DNA from: Thiomicrorhabdus sediminis
Lineage (GTDB): Bacteria; Pseudomonadota; Gammaproteobacteria; Thiomicrospirales; Thiomicrospiraceae
DNA: 64,000 nt
Assembly: GCF_005885815.1 (NCBI RefSeq)
Contig: NZ_CP040602.1
Location: forward strand, 945,630-1,009,629
Direction of reading: 5' to 3'
A program made the position numbers and the translations under genes. Under the pieces are notes generated by a model. It made no database searches. It was given only the letters and a program-made list of their open reading frames with translations, and was not told the DNA's origin. Positions 8,242 through 16,503 of the stretch are shown piece by piece. Within the stretch, counting starts at the first letter, position 1. The number at the start of each line of letters is the position of its first letter.

Positions 8242-9042
8242 TTAGCCGAAGATTAGGGTGATGGCGTTATCTAGCGTTTCGCGAATATCCGCATCATCGG
8301 TAATCGGACGCACCAATGCCATCTTACAAGCTTCAACCGGGTCGATGCCTTTGTTGATCAATGTCGCGGCATAAACCATCAAACGAGTAGAGATACCTTC
8401 ATCCAAACCATGACCTTTCAGGTTACGAGCGGTTTCACCGATCTGCACCAGTTTCTTCGCGGTTTCTTCGTTAACACCACCTTCTTTTTGCAGGATATGA
8501 GCTTCGGTTTGTGCATCGGCGTAATCAAAATCAAGTGCACAGAAGCGTTGTTTGGTGGATTGCTTAAGGTCTTTCATTAGCGACTGATAACCTGGGTTAT
8601 AGGAGATAACCAATTGGAAATCAGGATGCGCTTTGATCAGTTCCCCTTTTTTATCCAAAGACAATTCACGACGATGGTCGGTTAAGGCGTGGATAACAAC
8701 CATCGTGTCTTGACGTGCTTCAACAATCTCATCCAAATAACAGATAGCGCCGTAACGAGCGGCCATAGTCAAAGGACCATCAACCCAGCGGGTACCGTTG
8801 GCATCCAATAGGTAACGACCGACTAAATCCGAAGCGGTAATATCTTCGTTACAAGACACGGTGATGATCGGCTTGCCCAGTTTCCATGCCATATGTTCAA
8901 CAAAGCGAGACTTACCGCAACCTGTCGGGCCTTTTACCATGACCGGTAGACGAGCGTCATAAGCGGCTTGATAAAGTTCAACTTCGTTTGACTGCGCATC
9001 GTAAAAAGGTTCGTTATCGATTTTATATTGTGAAATATCCAT
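8242..9042 (-). CDS. cbbQ: RuBisCO activase AAA+ ATPase CbbQ
   Basis: A 266-residue MoxR-type AAA+ ATPase, the motor of the CbbQO activase. Walker A GPTGCGKS lies near residues 38-45, Walker B ICYLDEI near residue 100, and an arginine-finger region lies further on. The ATG at 9042 is preferred to an upstream TTG at 9069 because it gives the usual CbbQ length and N-terminus (MDISQYKID) after an AAAGGGACAG sequence. It follows cbbM on the same strand, but a strong terminator separates them, so it is likely expressed at a lower level by read-through or from its own promoter. Confidence 0.93.
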   Translation of the reverse strand: MDISQYKIDNEPFYDAQSNEVELYQAAYDARLPVMVKGPTGCGKSRFVEHMAWKLGKPIITVSCNEDITASDLVGRYLLDANGTRWVDGPLTMAARYGAICYLDEIVEARQDTMVVIHALTDHRRELSLDKKGELIKAHPDFQLVISYNPGYQSLMKDLKQSTKQRFCALDFDYADAQTEAHILQKEGGVNEETAKKLVQIGETARNLKGHGLDEGISTRLMVYAATLINKGIDPVEACKMALVRPITDDADIRETLDNAITLIFG

Positions 9043-9193
9043 GGTCTGTCCCTTTGTCCTGTGAAGCAAGGTGGTTTGGAAAAAATGTCATTAAAAGTAA
9101 ATTCAATTTAAGTTCTGCTTTTTAAGCGGCATGGCTTAAGACAAAACTGAAATGGTATTTACCTTAAACAAAGTAAGGTTTGGGAAGGGGAGT

Positions 9194-9223
9194 AAAAACC
9201 CCGCCAAAAAAAGCGGGGTTTTT
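9194..9223. terminator. Strong bidirectional intrinsic terminator after cbbM
   Basis: AAAAACCCCGC (9194-9204) and GCGGGGTTTTT (9213-9223) form a perfect GC-rich stem with an 8-base loop and U-tracts in both directions. It lies about 155 bases downstream of cbbM and before cbbQ. Confidence 0.9.
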
Positions 9224-9257
9224 CTAGGTATCAATATAAGAATTGATAGTCAAAGTT

Positions 9258-9365
9258 GCCTAATGGGTGATGAGAGCGAGGCGGTAAAAGGAACCGGAGC
9301 AGAATGTATGTTGATACATGAGCAACGGAAGCGATTTGCCAACAAAGCTATCGTGCCAATTAGGC
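9258..9365. repeat. Dispersed palindromic element between cbbM and cbbQ
   Basis: Arms GCCTAAT (9258-9264) and ATTAGGC (9359-9365) flank a 108-bp element with internal GCGAGGCGG, GGAGCAGAA and a central hairpin TGTATGTTGATACA followed by TGAG. The element at 32831 shares the order GCRAGGCGG, GGAGC, central TGTAT/ATACA hairpin and TGAG, so they appear to be one repeat family. Together with the terminator it fills the 337-base gap between the two cbb genes. Confidence 0.6.
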
Positions 9366-9379
9366 GGCTTTGGCATCAA

Positions 9380-10780
9380 TTACTTGTGTACACCTAGTTT
9401 CTCGCGCCACTCTGGGAAGATCTTGTCCGCATCGTGTGGGAAAGACTCGAATGCGCGAGCAAATTCTGGGTGCTCTTTCGCGTATTCGATTGGGTCTGCA
9501 CCAGTCTTCCAGCAGTCGTATGCCTGACCTAGAGATAGACCACCAGCCGCTGGGCTGTCGATGTGACCGAATGAACCACCACCACAAGTGTTGATTACGT
9601 TACCGTGACCTAGGTTCTCGAAGAAACCAGGTAGACGTAGCGCGTTCATACCACCAGAGATGATTGGCGTAGTCGGCTTCATACCGTGCCACTTCTGGTA
9701 GAAGTAAGTACCTTGACACTCATCACGCTCAAGCATGTAAGCTAGTACGCGCTCATCACCGTGGCCTTCCATCTTACCGTAACCCATAGTACCAGTGTGG
9801 ATACCAGAAGCACCCATCAAACGAGCAAGCTTCATGTAACATAGTGGATCCATACCCATAGGTGACTTATAAGAAGTCAAAGCACCGTGACCTGCGCGGT
9901 GGAAGTGTAGGTAAGTATCTGGGAATGCACGACGACATGTTGTTACACCAGCAGGACCGGTTACGAAACCGTCAACAAGGAAAGCAACGTGCTTTTCGTT
10001 ACCGTACTTAGCGAACTGTTCCAGGATGTAGTCACCACGCTTGATCATTTCACCGTGGAAGTCAGCTGTCACGTTCGCAGAGAACAATTTAGCCTGACCA
10101 GTCGCTTGCTGCGCGCGATCCATAGTTTCAGCAACCATAGGAATAACAGTTTCCATTGGGCAGAAATCCTGGTTAGCTTGAGGCTCATCGTTCTTGATGA
10201 AATCACCACCTAGCCAGAAGTCATAACAAGCTTTCGCAAATGGCTCAGGACGTAGACCTAGTTTAGGCTTGATGATAGTACCAGCGATGTAACCACCGTC
10301 TTTTTCTGGACGGCCTAGCACTTTCCATAGGTCAGAAATGTCAGTAGCTGGACCGTCGAAACGCTTGATCATTTTCTCAGGAACGTAGAAGTCCAACATA
10401 CGTAGACCAACGTGATCACCCATACCCTGGTTGTTACCTAGGATCAAAGACCACATGTGAGAAACGTTGTAGTGACCATCGATCAAGTTAGGATCGAATA
10501 GGTCAACAGGGTAAGCGATCTTCATCAGACCACCTTTGTCACCAAAGGCCGCTTCGTCGATTTCATAAACCAGTGCGTCAACACCACGTGTGAAATCATC
10601 AGTAGTAGAAACTTCTACGTTAGTACCTGTTGAAGATTCCGCTGCAACGTGAGCAGCAACTTCTAGAAATCCGTAACCAGTAGCTGGTTTTAGGCGGTAT
10701 GCAACAAGTAGGTGGTTATCATCAGCGATAAGCTTGTCTTCTTGTAGCGCTAAGTCAGCGTAACGATTCGACTGATCCAT
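9380..10780 (-). CDS. cbbM: Form II ribulose bisphosphate carboxylase/oxygenase
   Basis: A 466-residue form II RuBisCO large subunit, which acts without small subunits and carboxylates ribulose-1,5-bisphosphate in the Calvin cycle. [11 protein letters not shown] near residue 195 includes the carbamylated-lysine region; HFHRAGHGA and [17 protein letters not shown] are further conserved stretches. The length is typical. Codon use is strongly biased (GGT, CGT, TAC, AAC), consistent with very high expression. AAAGGA precedes the ATG, the leader carries two inverted repeats, and a strong terminator follows. A divergent cbbR lies upstream. Confidence 0.98.
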   Translation of the reverse strand: MDQSNRYADLALQEDKLIADDNHLLVAYRLKPATGYGFLEVAAHVAAESSTGTNVEVSTTDDFTRGVDALVYEIDEAAFGDKGGLMKIAYPVDLFDPNLIDGHYNVSHMWSLILGNNQGMGDHVGLRMLDFYVPEKMIKRFDGPATDISDLWKVLGRPEKDGGYIAGTIIKPKLGLRPEPFAKACYDFWLGGDFIKNDEPQANQDFCPMETVIPMVAETMDRAQQATGQAKLFSANVTADFHGEMIKRGDYILEQFAKYGNEKHVAFLVDGFVTGPAGVTTCRRAFPDTYLHFHRAGHGALTSYKSPMGMDPLCYMKLARLMGASGIHTGTMGYGKMEGHGDERVLAYMLERDECQGTYFYQKWHGMKPTTPIISGGMNALRLPGFFENLGHGNVINTCGGGSFGHIDSPAAGGLSLGQAYDCWKTGADPIEYAKEHPEFARAFESFPHDADKIFPEWREKLGVHK

Positions 10781-10810
10781 TATTTAATCCTTTCGGTTAT
10801 TAATCATAAG

Positions 10811-10848
10811 TGTTCTATGAGGAGAACATAGAGTTCTGAAATTTCAGA
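10811..10848 (-). promoter_or_regulatory. Two inverted repeats in the cbbM leader
   Basis: TGTTCT-N6-AGAACA (10811-10828) and a perfect 14-bp palindrome TCTGAAATTTCAGA (10835-10848) lie within 70 bases upstream of the cbbM start codon. They can form hairpins in the untranslated leader and might stabilise the abundant mRNA, or they could be protein-binding sites. Confidence 0.45.
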
Positions 10849-10906
10849 TGGGCGTAGTTTATTTGGGTTTTTGATATAAGTAAAATTCTATCTTTATATT
10901 AAGATA

Positions 10907-10922
10907 ATAACCAAATGGTTAT
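10907..10922. promoter_or_regulatory. Putative CbbR operator in the cbbM-cbbR intergenic region
   Basis: ATAACC-AAAT-GGTTAT is a perfect 6-4-6 inverted repeat about 47 bp upstream of cbbR and 127 bp upstream of cbbM. The T-rich/A-rich dyad and its place between a divergent LysR gene and its presumed target fit a LysR-type site. Confidence 0.5.
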
Positions 10923-10968
10923 GCTAGAATATAGGCCATCGTTTTTAGGGAGTTAGGCGGATACATTT

Positions 10969-11859
10969 ATGCAAATCACTTTGCGCCAATTAAAAGTGTT
11001 TATTAAGGTGTCGGAATTGCTCAGTTACACCAAGGCTGCCGAGCAGCTATATATGAGTCAGCCGGCGGTTTCCAAGCAGGTCAAGCATCTTGAAGAGCAA
11101 GTCGGCATGGCTCTGTTCGAGCAGGTCGGTAAAAAGATATTCCTGACCGAAGCCGGACAGGAGTTGAAAAAGTATGCCGAGGCGATACTTAACCAAGTGG
11201 CTGAAGCCAAAGCGCATTTGATTGAGATGCGCGGAGGCTATAGTGGTAGCTTAAAGGTCGCGGTTGCCACCACCGCCAGTTCTTTTGCCATTGATATGCT
11301 CGGCCAGTTCCGACAGCTGTACCCTGAGGTGGATATCGAATTCGAGGTGAGCAACCGTCAAACGCTGCTGCAAAACCTGGAAAACAATCTGGTCGATTTT
11401 GTCATTATGGGGGTTCCGCCTGAAAACCATCAATTCCAGGCGGAACCTTTTATGGATAACCCTTTGGTTTTTATTGCGCCAAACAATCATAAGCTGGTCG
11501 GTCGCAAGGTGAACATTGAAGAGCTTAGTAAAGAGCCCTTGGTGGTTCGAGAAGAAGGTTCGGGAACCCGTCAGGCGATGGAGAAGTTTTTTCAGAGCAA
11601 GCATTGCAGCTTCAATATCGGTACTTTGTTTAATTCCAACGATTCAATCAAAAGTGCGGTGATTTCCGGGCTGGGAGTGGGGCTGGTTTCAGTGCATACC
11701 ATTCAGTCTGAACTGGAATACAATAAATTGGTTATACTGGATGTGGAAGGTGCGCCGATCAAACGCTCTTGGTATCTGGTGCAACACAAAGATAAGCGTC
11801 TATCTTTGATTGCTGAAACTTTTCAGAAGTTTATTTTGGAAAATGCCGTTTTAAAATAA
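10969..11859 (+). CDS. cbbR: LysR-family regulator CbbR of the cbbM locus
   Basis: A 296-residue LysR regulator, divergent from cbbM across 188 bases. Residues 1-60 hold the helix-turn-helix (LRQLKVFIKVSELLSYTKAAEQL, then MSQPAVSKQVKHLEEQ); the effector domain contains GLGVGLVSVHT. The divergent layout is the classic one for a LysR activator of the adjacent operon, probably sensing Calvin-cycle metabolites or inorganic carbon state. Confidence 0.85.
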   Translation: MQITLRQLKVFIKVSELLSYTKAAEQLYMSQPAVSKQVKHLEEQVGMALFEQVGKKIFLTEAGQELKKYAEAILNQVAEAKAHLIEMRGGYSGSLKVAVATTASSFAIDMLGQFRQLYPEVDIEFEVSNRQTLLQNLENNLVDFVIMGVPPENHQFQAEPFMDNPLVFIAPNNHKLVGRKVNIEELSKEPLVVREEGSGTRQAMEKFFQSKHCSFNIGTLFNSNDSIKSAVISGLGVGLVSVHTIQSELEYNKLVILDVEGAPIKRSWYLVQHKDKRLSLIAETFQKFILENAVLK

Positions 11860-11938
11860 AGAAATACGCTAAATCCATTTAAAACCGACTGCCAAGCCCA
11901 TTACAATAGTGGTTATAAGTGAATAGTTGGGTTTTGTT

Positions 11939-13384
11939 ATGACCACTCTGGTTTGGCTGCAAAGAGAGTTACGCATTGATGAGTTACCGGCTTTACAGTC
12001 GGCGTTGGAAAACGATGGCTCGGTCATCGTCGCGTATTTTCATGATGATAGGTTTCAGGTTGGGCAAGCCAATAGCGCTTGGCTGGCACAGAGTTTACTG
12101 ACGCTTAAACAAGACTATGAAAGACGCGGCGGTGAGCTTTGGCTGGTGGCAGGGGATTTTTCTTCCTCTTTAGATGAACTGATTGAGCGGTTTGCTATCA
12201 AGCAGATCAACTACTCCTATCAGGTAGGCGAGCCTTTTGTTGCCATGCAGCAGATTGCCTTGCAGGTCTGTCAGAAACACCAAATAGCCTTGCAACCGTT
12301 TTATTCCGAGTTTCTGTTTCAGCCCGAGCAAATGCTCAATTTGCAAAATAAACCCTATCTGGTCTTCACACCTTTTTATAAGTCGCTGAGTAAAAAGCGA
12401 TTCCAGATCACCCCTTTGTCAGCGACCCAAAAAGATCTGTCGGCAACGGCCAACATTGCGGTGCCGAAAAATCATGCGGTCTTGCCTGAATCCTTACAGC
12501 GTTTGTTGGATCAGCCGTGGGCGCAAAAAGTGATGGCGCATTGGTCGGTTGGGGAAAAACAGGCATGGCAGCATGCCGAGCAATTTATTGCCAATCACTT
12601 AGAAAGCTATCTTGAAGAACGTGATTTTCCTTCGATTGCGGCGACCAGTTGTTTATCGGCGCCTTTACATTTTGGTGAATTAACCCTAAAGAGCCTCTAT
12701 TTTTATATGCTGGTGCGCATTGAAAACGGTCAATTAAACGAAGAGTTTGCGATGGGTTGGTTTAGGCAGTTGGTCTGGAAGGAGTTTGCCAGACATCTGC
12801 TTTATTGGTTTCCACAGTTGCAAACCGAACCGTTTCAAACCAAATACGCGCAAATGCAGTGGGATCAGCGGGCCGATATTATGATGCGCTGGCAGCAAGG
12901 CTTAACCGGTATTCCGATTATCGATGCGGGTATGCGTGAGCTTTGGCAAACGGGCGTGATGCATAATAGGGTGCGTATGCTGGTTGCCTCTTTATTGACC
13001 AAAAACCTAAATCAGCATTGGTTGGCCGGTAAACAATGGTTTGATGATACCCTGGTCGATGCCGATCCGGCCAATAATATTATGGGGTGGCAGTGGGTCG
13101 CTGGTTGCGGTGTTGATGCCGCACCTTATTACCGCTTATTCAACCCGGTGACACAAAGCCTCAAGTTCGATGCTAAAGGGCGCTATCTGCGTAAATGGTT
13201 GCCGGAATTGGCGGCCTTGAGTGATAAGGCGATTCATGAACCTTGGAATCATGCCATGGAGTGTCAGATGAAAGGCATAACCTTGGGAGAGCAATATCCT
13301 CACCCGATGGTCGACTTGCAGCAGAGTCGCAAACAGCATTTAGAGCGCGTTGAGCTGCTCAAGCAAATCAACGCAACTTCTTAA
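11939..13384 (+). CDS. phrB: Deoxyribodipyrimidine photolyase / cryptochrome family protein
   Basis: A 481-residue flavoprotein that would repair UV-made cyclobutane pyrimidine dimers using blue light. The N-terminal antenna domain begins TTLVWLQRELRI; the C-terminal FAD domain has GMRELWQTGVMHNRVRML and WQWVAGCGVDAAPYYRLFNP near residues 385-405, which are photolyase hallmarks. The ATG at 11939 is preferred over an in-frame GTG at 11927, although the ribosome site (TTGGG) is weak. It is convergent with a YbgA-type gene, a frequent photolyase neighbour, and shares the window with LOV and LitR-type light regulators. Confidence 0.9.
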   Translation: MTTLVWLQRELRIDELPALQSALENDGSVIVAYFHDDRFQVGQANSAWLAQSLLTLKQDYERRGGELWLVAGDFSSSLDELIERFAIKQINYSYQVGEPFVAMQQIALQVCQKHQIALQPFYSEFLFQPEQMLNLQNKPYLVFTPFYKSLSKKRFQITPLSATQKDLSATANIAVPKNHAVLPESLQRLLDQPWAQKVMAHWSVGEKQAWQHAEQFIANHLESYLEERDFPSIAATSCLSAPLHFGELTLKSLYFYMLVRIENGQLNEEFAMGWFRQLVWKEFARHLLYWFPQLQTEPFQTKYAQMQWDQRADIMMRWQQGLTGIPIIDAGMRELWQTGVMHNRVRMLVASLLTKNLNQHWLAGKQWFDDTLVDADPANNIMGWQWVAGCGVDAAPYYRLFNPVTQSLKFDAKGRYLRKWLPELAALSDKAIHEPWNHAMECQMKGITLGEQYPHPMVDLQQSRKQHLERVELLKQINATS

Positions 13385-13406
13385 ATCCGCAGACAAGTGT
13401 TGTTTA

Positions 13407-14381
13407 TTAACGGTAAGCGGTGATTTTGGAACGCAATGCCAAATCCGCCGGGTAAGGATGGAAAAACACTTGGGTTTCGAGGTATTCGGAACCGTAATGT
13501 TTTAAAAATTGCTCCAATACCTTGATTACTGCAATCAACGGAACGATGCCTTGCATAAATTCTTCCACCGTTTCATGGTAGTGGGTTTTTTCCGCCTCGG
13601 TAATCTCGTTTTTGAAATAACCGTAGATATGGTCAAGTGTATTGCGCATGTGGCCTTTTTTTGTGCGGTAGGATAACAGTGCAAACAGATCCTCTTGATA
13701 TTGAGCAAGGCATTCATCCAAATTGTGTTTGCGCGTCGTCGCCACCAAAGCACCTAGGCGGCGATAGATTTCTTCATTTTTGGAAAGTAGCAGATATTTG
13801 TGGTCGCGATGAAATGCCTGCAACTTGGCAACGCTTGGCTCCTTATTAAGGAATTCGCGCCAGCGAGCCGAAGTAAAAGCTTGTAGCATAAAATTCTCTC
13901 TTAGCCAGGCATCGCTCAAACGTCCTTCTTCCTCGACGGCCAAATGCGGCATGGCGGTCACCAAGTCATTGGTGAATAGTCCGGCGCGCATCGGGTCTTT
14001 TGAGCCGTGCCATTCTCCACTGGGCTGATAGACCTTGATGCGCTCCAAACCACAGCTTGGTGAACGAGACTTTACAATCGCACCATCCAGTTGCTTGTCG
14101 ACAAATTTGGGGATGATTTTATCGTTATAGGCTTGCAGGCCTTCTGTATAGTCTGTGTTCGATTTGGGGGCGACCACATGCACTTCATTGCCTATGCCAA
14201 CCAGGCGCACCGTTTCTCGTGGCGTGCCGATTACCGCCGCTTCCGGGCAGAAAGGATAGAAGTCGGCGTATTTGGCCAGTTGTTTATTGACAAAATCATC
14301 CTGAGCATGGCCGCCGTTATAGCGACACTCTGTACCGCGTAAGCAGTCGGAAACAGCGATTTTAATACGAGGAAATTCCAT
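13407..14381 (-). CDS. DUF523 and DUF1722 (YbgA-type) fusion protein
   Basis: A 324-residue protein. The N-terminal half matches DUF523 (ISDC-type motif here VSDCLRGTECRYNGGH, then SPSCG), the C-terminal half matches DUF1722/YbgA (HKYLLLSKN, then HTMDHIYGYF-like NTLDHIYGYFK). CTGGAG precedes the ATG at 14381, which is preferred to an upstream start at 14408. This family commonly neighbours photolyase and is light- or stress-induced in several proteobacteria; the biochemical role is not known. The conserved Cys residues of DUF523 suggest a metal or thiol function. Confidence 0.85.
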   Translation of the reverse strand: MEFPRIKIAVSDCLRGTECRYNGGHAQDDFVNKQLAKYADFYPFCPEAAVIGTPRETVRLVGIGNEVHVVAPKSNTDYTEGLQAYNDKIIPKFVDKQLDGAIVKSRSPSCGLERIKVYQPSGEWHGSKDPMRAGLFTNDLVTAMPHLAVEEEGRLSDAWLRENFMLQAFTSARWREFLNKEPSVAKLQAFHRDHKYLLLSKNEEIYRRLGALVATTRKHNLDECLAQYQEDLFALLSYRTKKGHMRNTLDHIYGYFKNEITEAEKTHYHETVEEFMQGIVPLIAVIKVLEQFLKHYGSEYLETQVFFHPYPADLALRSKITAYR

Positions 14382-14463
14382 AGCGACTCCAGAAAATAAA
14401 ATATGCAAAGCCGATTTATAATTATCTAAGTTTAACGCTTAAATGTATTGGGCCTGAATGTTA

Positions 14464-14485
14464 TTGTATATGACTATCGATAAAC
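14464..14485. promoter_or_regulatory. Motif similar to the LitR-gene upstream site
   Basis: TTGTATA-N-G-N2-TAT-N2-ATAA here aligns with the sequence at 2785-2804 before the LitR-type gene, with 15 of about 20 positions equal. It lies ~85 bp upstream of the DUF523/DUF1722 gene. A shared regulator is possible, but both stretches are AT-rich. Confidence 0.3.
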
Positions 14486-14561
14486 TTAAACCGTCGTTGT
14501 TCGTTGTTATGGTTTTTGATGTGGTTGTGTGCGGTAAATGCTTTGAATAGAGGGTTGAGTT

Positions 14562-15230
14562 ATGAGTAAGAGTGATTCAGAAGTGAATTTGGCAATGGAC
14601 TTAGCGAAAAAGGTGGTTGTCCATACTGCTGACATGCCTTGGCAGGGTAGCCCATCTGACGGTGTTTTGCGTAAGCCTTTGGAGCGAGAAAACCAAGAAA
14701 GCGGGCGCACGACCAGTATTGTTCAATTCATGCCGGGAGCGTCATTCAGACCACATGCTCATCCTCTTGGAGAAGAAATCTTGGTATTGGAAGGCGTGTT
14801 CAGTGATGAAAGCGGCGATTTTCCTGCGGGTACCTATTTCAGAAATCCGCCTGGTACATCGCATCAACCTTTTTCAGAGCAAGGCTGTACCTTATTGGTC
14901 AAGCTTGATCAGTTCGATCCTGAAGACCAAGAGCCGGTAAAGGTCCAAACCGACTTTAACCCTGTCAGTCCCGGTATTGGCAATCTGCGGGTAATGGGGT
15001 TGCATCAATTTAAAACGGAAAGTTGTGCGCTGGTGTTTTGGCCTGCAGGTGAGGTTTTTCAAGCGCATCGCCACTGGGGCGGTGAAGAGATTTTCGTTAT
15101 CTATGGTGAGCTGATCGATGAGCACGGTCGTTATCCGCAAGGAACCTGGTTGAGAAGTCCACATTTGAGTGAGCATTTTCCCTATGTCGAGCAGGACACT
15201 TTGATTTGGGTAAAAACCGGGCATTTGTAA
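14562..15230 (+). CDS. Twin-cupin (ChrR-like) protein
   Basis: A 222-residue soluble protein with two cupin domains. The first has HAHPLGEEILVLEG and PPGTSH (residues ~65-110), the second HRHWGGEEIFVIYGE and RSPHLSEH (~165-210); both keep the His/Glu metal ligands. This arrangement resembles the cupin part of ChrR-type anti-sigma factors, but no ECF sigma gene is adjacent and the zinc-binding N-terminal ASD region is missing. It may be a metal-dependent sensor or enzyme. It stands alone, divergent from the DUF523 gene. Confidence 0.7.
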   Translation: MSKSDSEVNLAMDLAKKVVVHTADMPWQGSPSDGVLRKPLERENQESGRTTSIVQFMPGASFRPHAHPLGEEILVLEGVFSDESGDFPAGTYFRNPPGTSHQPFSEQGCTLLVKLDQFDPEDQEPVKVQTDFNPVSPGIGNLRVMGLHQFKTESCALVFWPAGEVFQAHRHWGGEEIFVIYGELIDEHGRYPQGTWLRSPHLSEHFPYVEQDTLIWVKTGHL

Positions 15231-15341
15231 TGTTCCAATAAGGTGCGGGTTTTGTTTTTATCTGGTTCGATATTATTCTTTTTTTTATGTTTTCTATTCT
15301 TTACTCCTAATTATTTCCTATAAAAAGGCAATTCCTGAAAG

Positions 15342-15359
15342 TTGGCATTATCGGTGCTA
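15342..15359 (+). promoter_or_regulatory. Putative sigma-54 promoter of the binding-protein gene
   Basis: TTGGCA at the -24 element and GTGCTA at the -12 element keep the GG-N10-GC spacing needed by sigma-54 (GG at 15344-15345, GC at 15356-15357). The predicted transcription start falls inside the 28-bp operator that follows. A GGTGCG half-site at 15242-15247 could be part of an NtrC-type enhancer. Confidence 0.5.
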
Positions 15360-15364
15360 ATGGG

Positions 15365-15392
15365 TTATTACGGTTTTATTAATTAGTAATAA
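15365..15392. promoter_or_regulatory. NikR-type 28-bp operator, copy 1
   Basis: TTATTA-N16-TAATAA, a perfect inverted repeat that extends inward to 7 bp per arm (TTATTAC / GTAATAA). The 6-16-6 layout equals that of the E. coli NikR operator (GTATGA-N16-TCATAC). It ends just before the ribosome site of the binding-protein gene. Copies 2 and 3 are at 20238 and 36782. Confidence 0.75.
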
Positions 15393-15404
15393 TTGGAGCA
15401 GGAA

Positions 15405-16391
15405 ATGAAGTCTAAGTTTGTATCAAAGACATTTAGTGTGATTGCTGGTTTAGCAATGAGTGCCATGACATGGCAAGCGAATGCCGCGGAACCTTTGAAG
15501 ATCGGTTACAGCGATTGGCCTGGATGGGTTGCTTGGGAAGTGGCAATCCAGAAAGATTGGTTTAAAGAAGCCGGTGTGGATGTCAAATTCGAATGGTTCG
15601 ACTATGTCGCTTCTATGGATGCTTATGCGGCAGGTCAGTTGGATGCGGTTGGTATGACCAATGGTGATGCATTGGTAACCGGCTCTACTGGTGCGCCAAG
15701 CACAATGATCTTAATCAACGACTACTCTAACGGTAACGATATGGTCGTTGGTCAGCCTGGTATTGAATCAATCAAAGATTTAAAAGGTAAAAAAGTCGGT
15801 GTTGAGGTCGGTTTCGTTGGACACCTTTTACTGCTTACCGGTCTGGAAGCCAACGGCATGTCTGAATCAGACGTGACTTTGGTGAATGTTCCAACGAATG
15901 AAAGCCCTCAAGTATTGGCTTCAGGTGAAGTGGATGCGATTGTGGCATGGCAGCCAAGTTCTGGGCAAGCACTTAAATTGGTACCAGGTTCTAAAGCGAT
16001 TTTCACATCAGCTGACAAACCGGGGATTATCTTCGACGGTCTTTCTGTAAACCCTGCAAGCTTGGCTGAGCGTCGTGATGATTGGAAGAAAGTGGTTGAT
16101 GTTTGGTACAAAGCTATCGACTTTATCAATGATCCTAAAACAACAGATGAAGCGGTTGAGATCATGGCTTCCCGTGTCGGTCTGACCGCGGCTGAGTATA
16201 AGCCATTCCTTAAGGGAACTAAGCTACTGACTTTGGAAGAAGCGAAAGCGGCTTATACCAAAGCGGATACGCTTGAATCAATCTACGGTTCTTCAAAGGT
16301 CTCTGACGATTTCAACGTTGCTAACAAAGTTTACGATGCTCCACAAGATATCGAATCATACTTTGACGGGTCTTTGACCAACGCAATGTAA
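15405..16391 (+). CDS. Guanidine/urea-carboxylase-linked ABC transporter substrate-binding protein
   Basis: A 328-residue periplasmic protein of the NMT1/SsuA-like class. The signal peptide ends near residues 25-28 (QANA-AEP). [15 protein letters not shown], the NDYSNGNDM stretch and VGVEVGF are characteristic of the binding protein usually encoded with urea carboxylase clusters, now understood to import guanidine or a related compound. The ATG at 15405 has GGAG six bases upstream; an in-frame TTG at 15393 would overlap that site. Its permease and ATPase lie ~19 kb away on the other strand, but both operons carry the same operator. A strong terminator follows. Confidence 0.85.
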   Translation: MKSKFVSKTFSVIAGLAMSAMTWQANAAEPLKIGYSDWPGWVAWEVAIQKDWFKEAGVDVKFEWFDYVASMDAYAAGQLDAVGMTNGDALVTGSTGAPSTMILINDYSNGNDMVVGQPGIESIKDLKGKKVGVEVGFVGHLLLLTGLEANGMSESDVTLVNVPTNESPQVLASGEVDAIVAWQPSSGQALKLVPGSKAIFTSADKPGIIFDGLSVNPASLAERRDDWKKVVDVWYKAIDFINDPKTTDEAVEIMASRVGLTAAEYKPFLKGTKLLTLEEAKAAYTKADTLESIYGSSKVSDDFNVANKVYDAPQDIESYFDGSLTNAM

Positions 16392-16424
16392 ACCTTATAT
16401 AAACTTTCCTCGTTTATAGTCTTT

Positions 16425-16451
16425 CAGCCTTCTTTTGAAGGCTGTTTTTTT
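16425..16451 (+). terminator. Intrinsic terminator after the binding-protein gene
   Basis: CAGCCTTC-TTTT-GAAGGCTG followed by seven T residues. It should make the binding-protein transcript mostly monocistronic, with partial read-through into the next gene. Confidence 0.9.
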
Positions 16452-16460
16452 GTCCAGACC

Positions 16461-16472
16461 TAATTCGAATTA
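16461..16472. promoter_or_regulatory. 12-bp perfect palindrome before the desaturase-like gene
   Basis: TAATTCGAATTA is a perfect palindrome between the terminator and the GTG start at 16504. It might be an operator; no other copy was noted. Confidence 0.3.
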
Positions 16473-16503
16473 AAGCCAGTTGTTGCTGACAAAGGAGTTG
16501 TTT

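Noticed and set aside
15231..15392. Guanidine-I (ykkC) riboswitch before the binding-protein gene
   Set aside because: The conserved ykkC blocks are not visible; the region instead holds a sigma-54-type promoter and the 28-bp inverted repeat.
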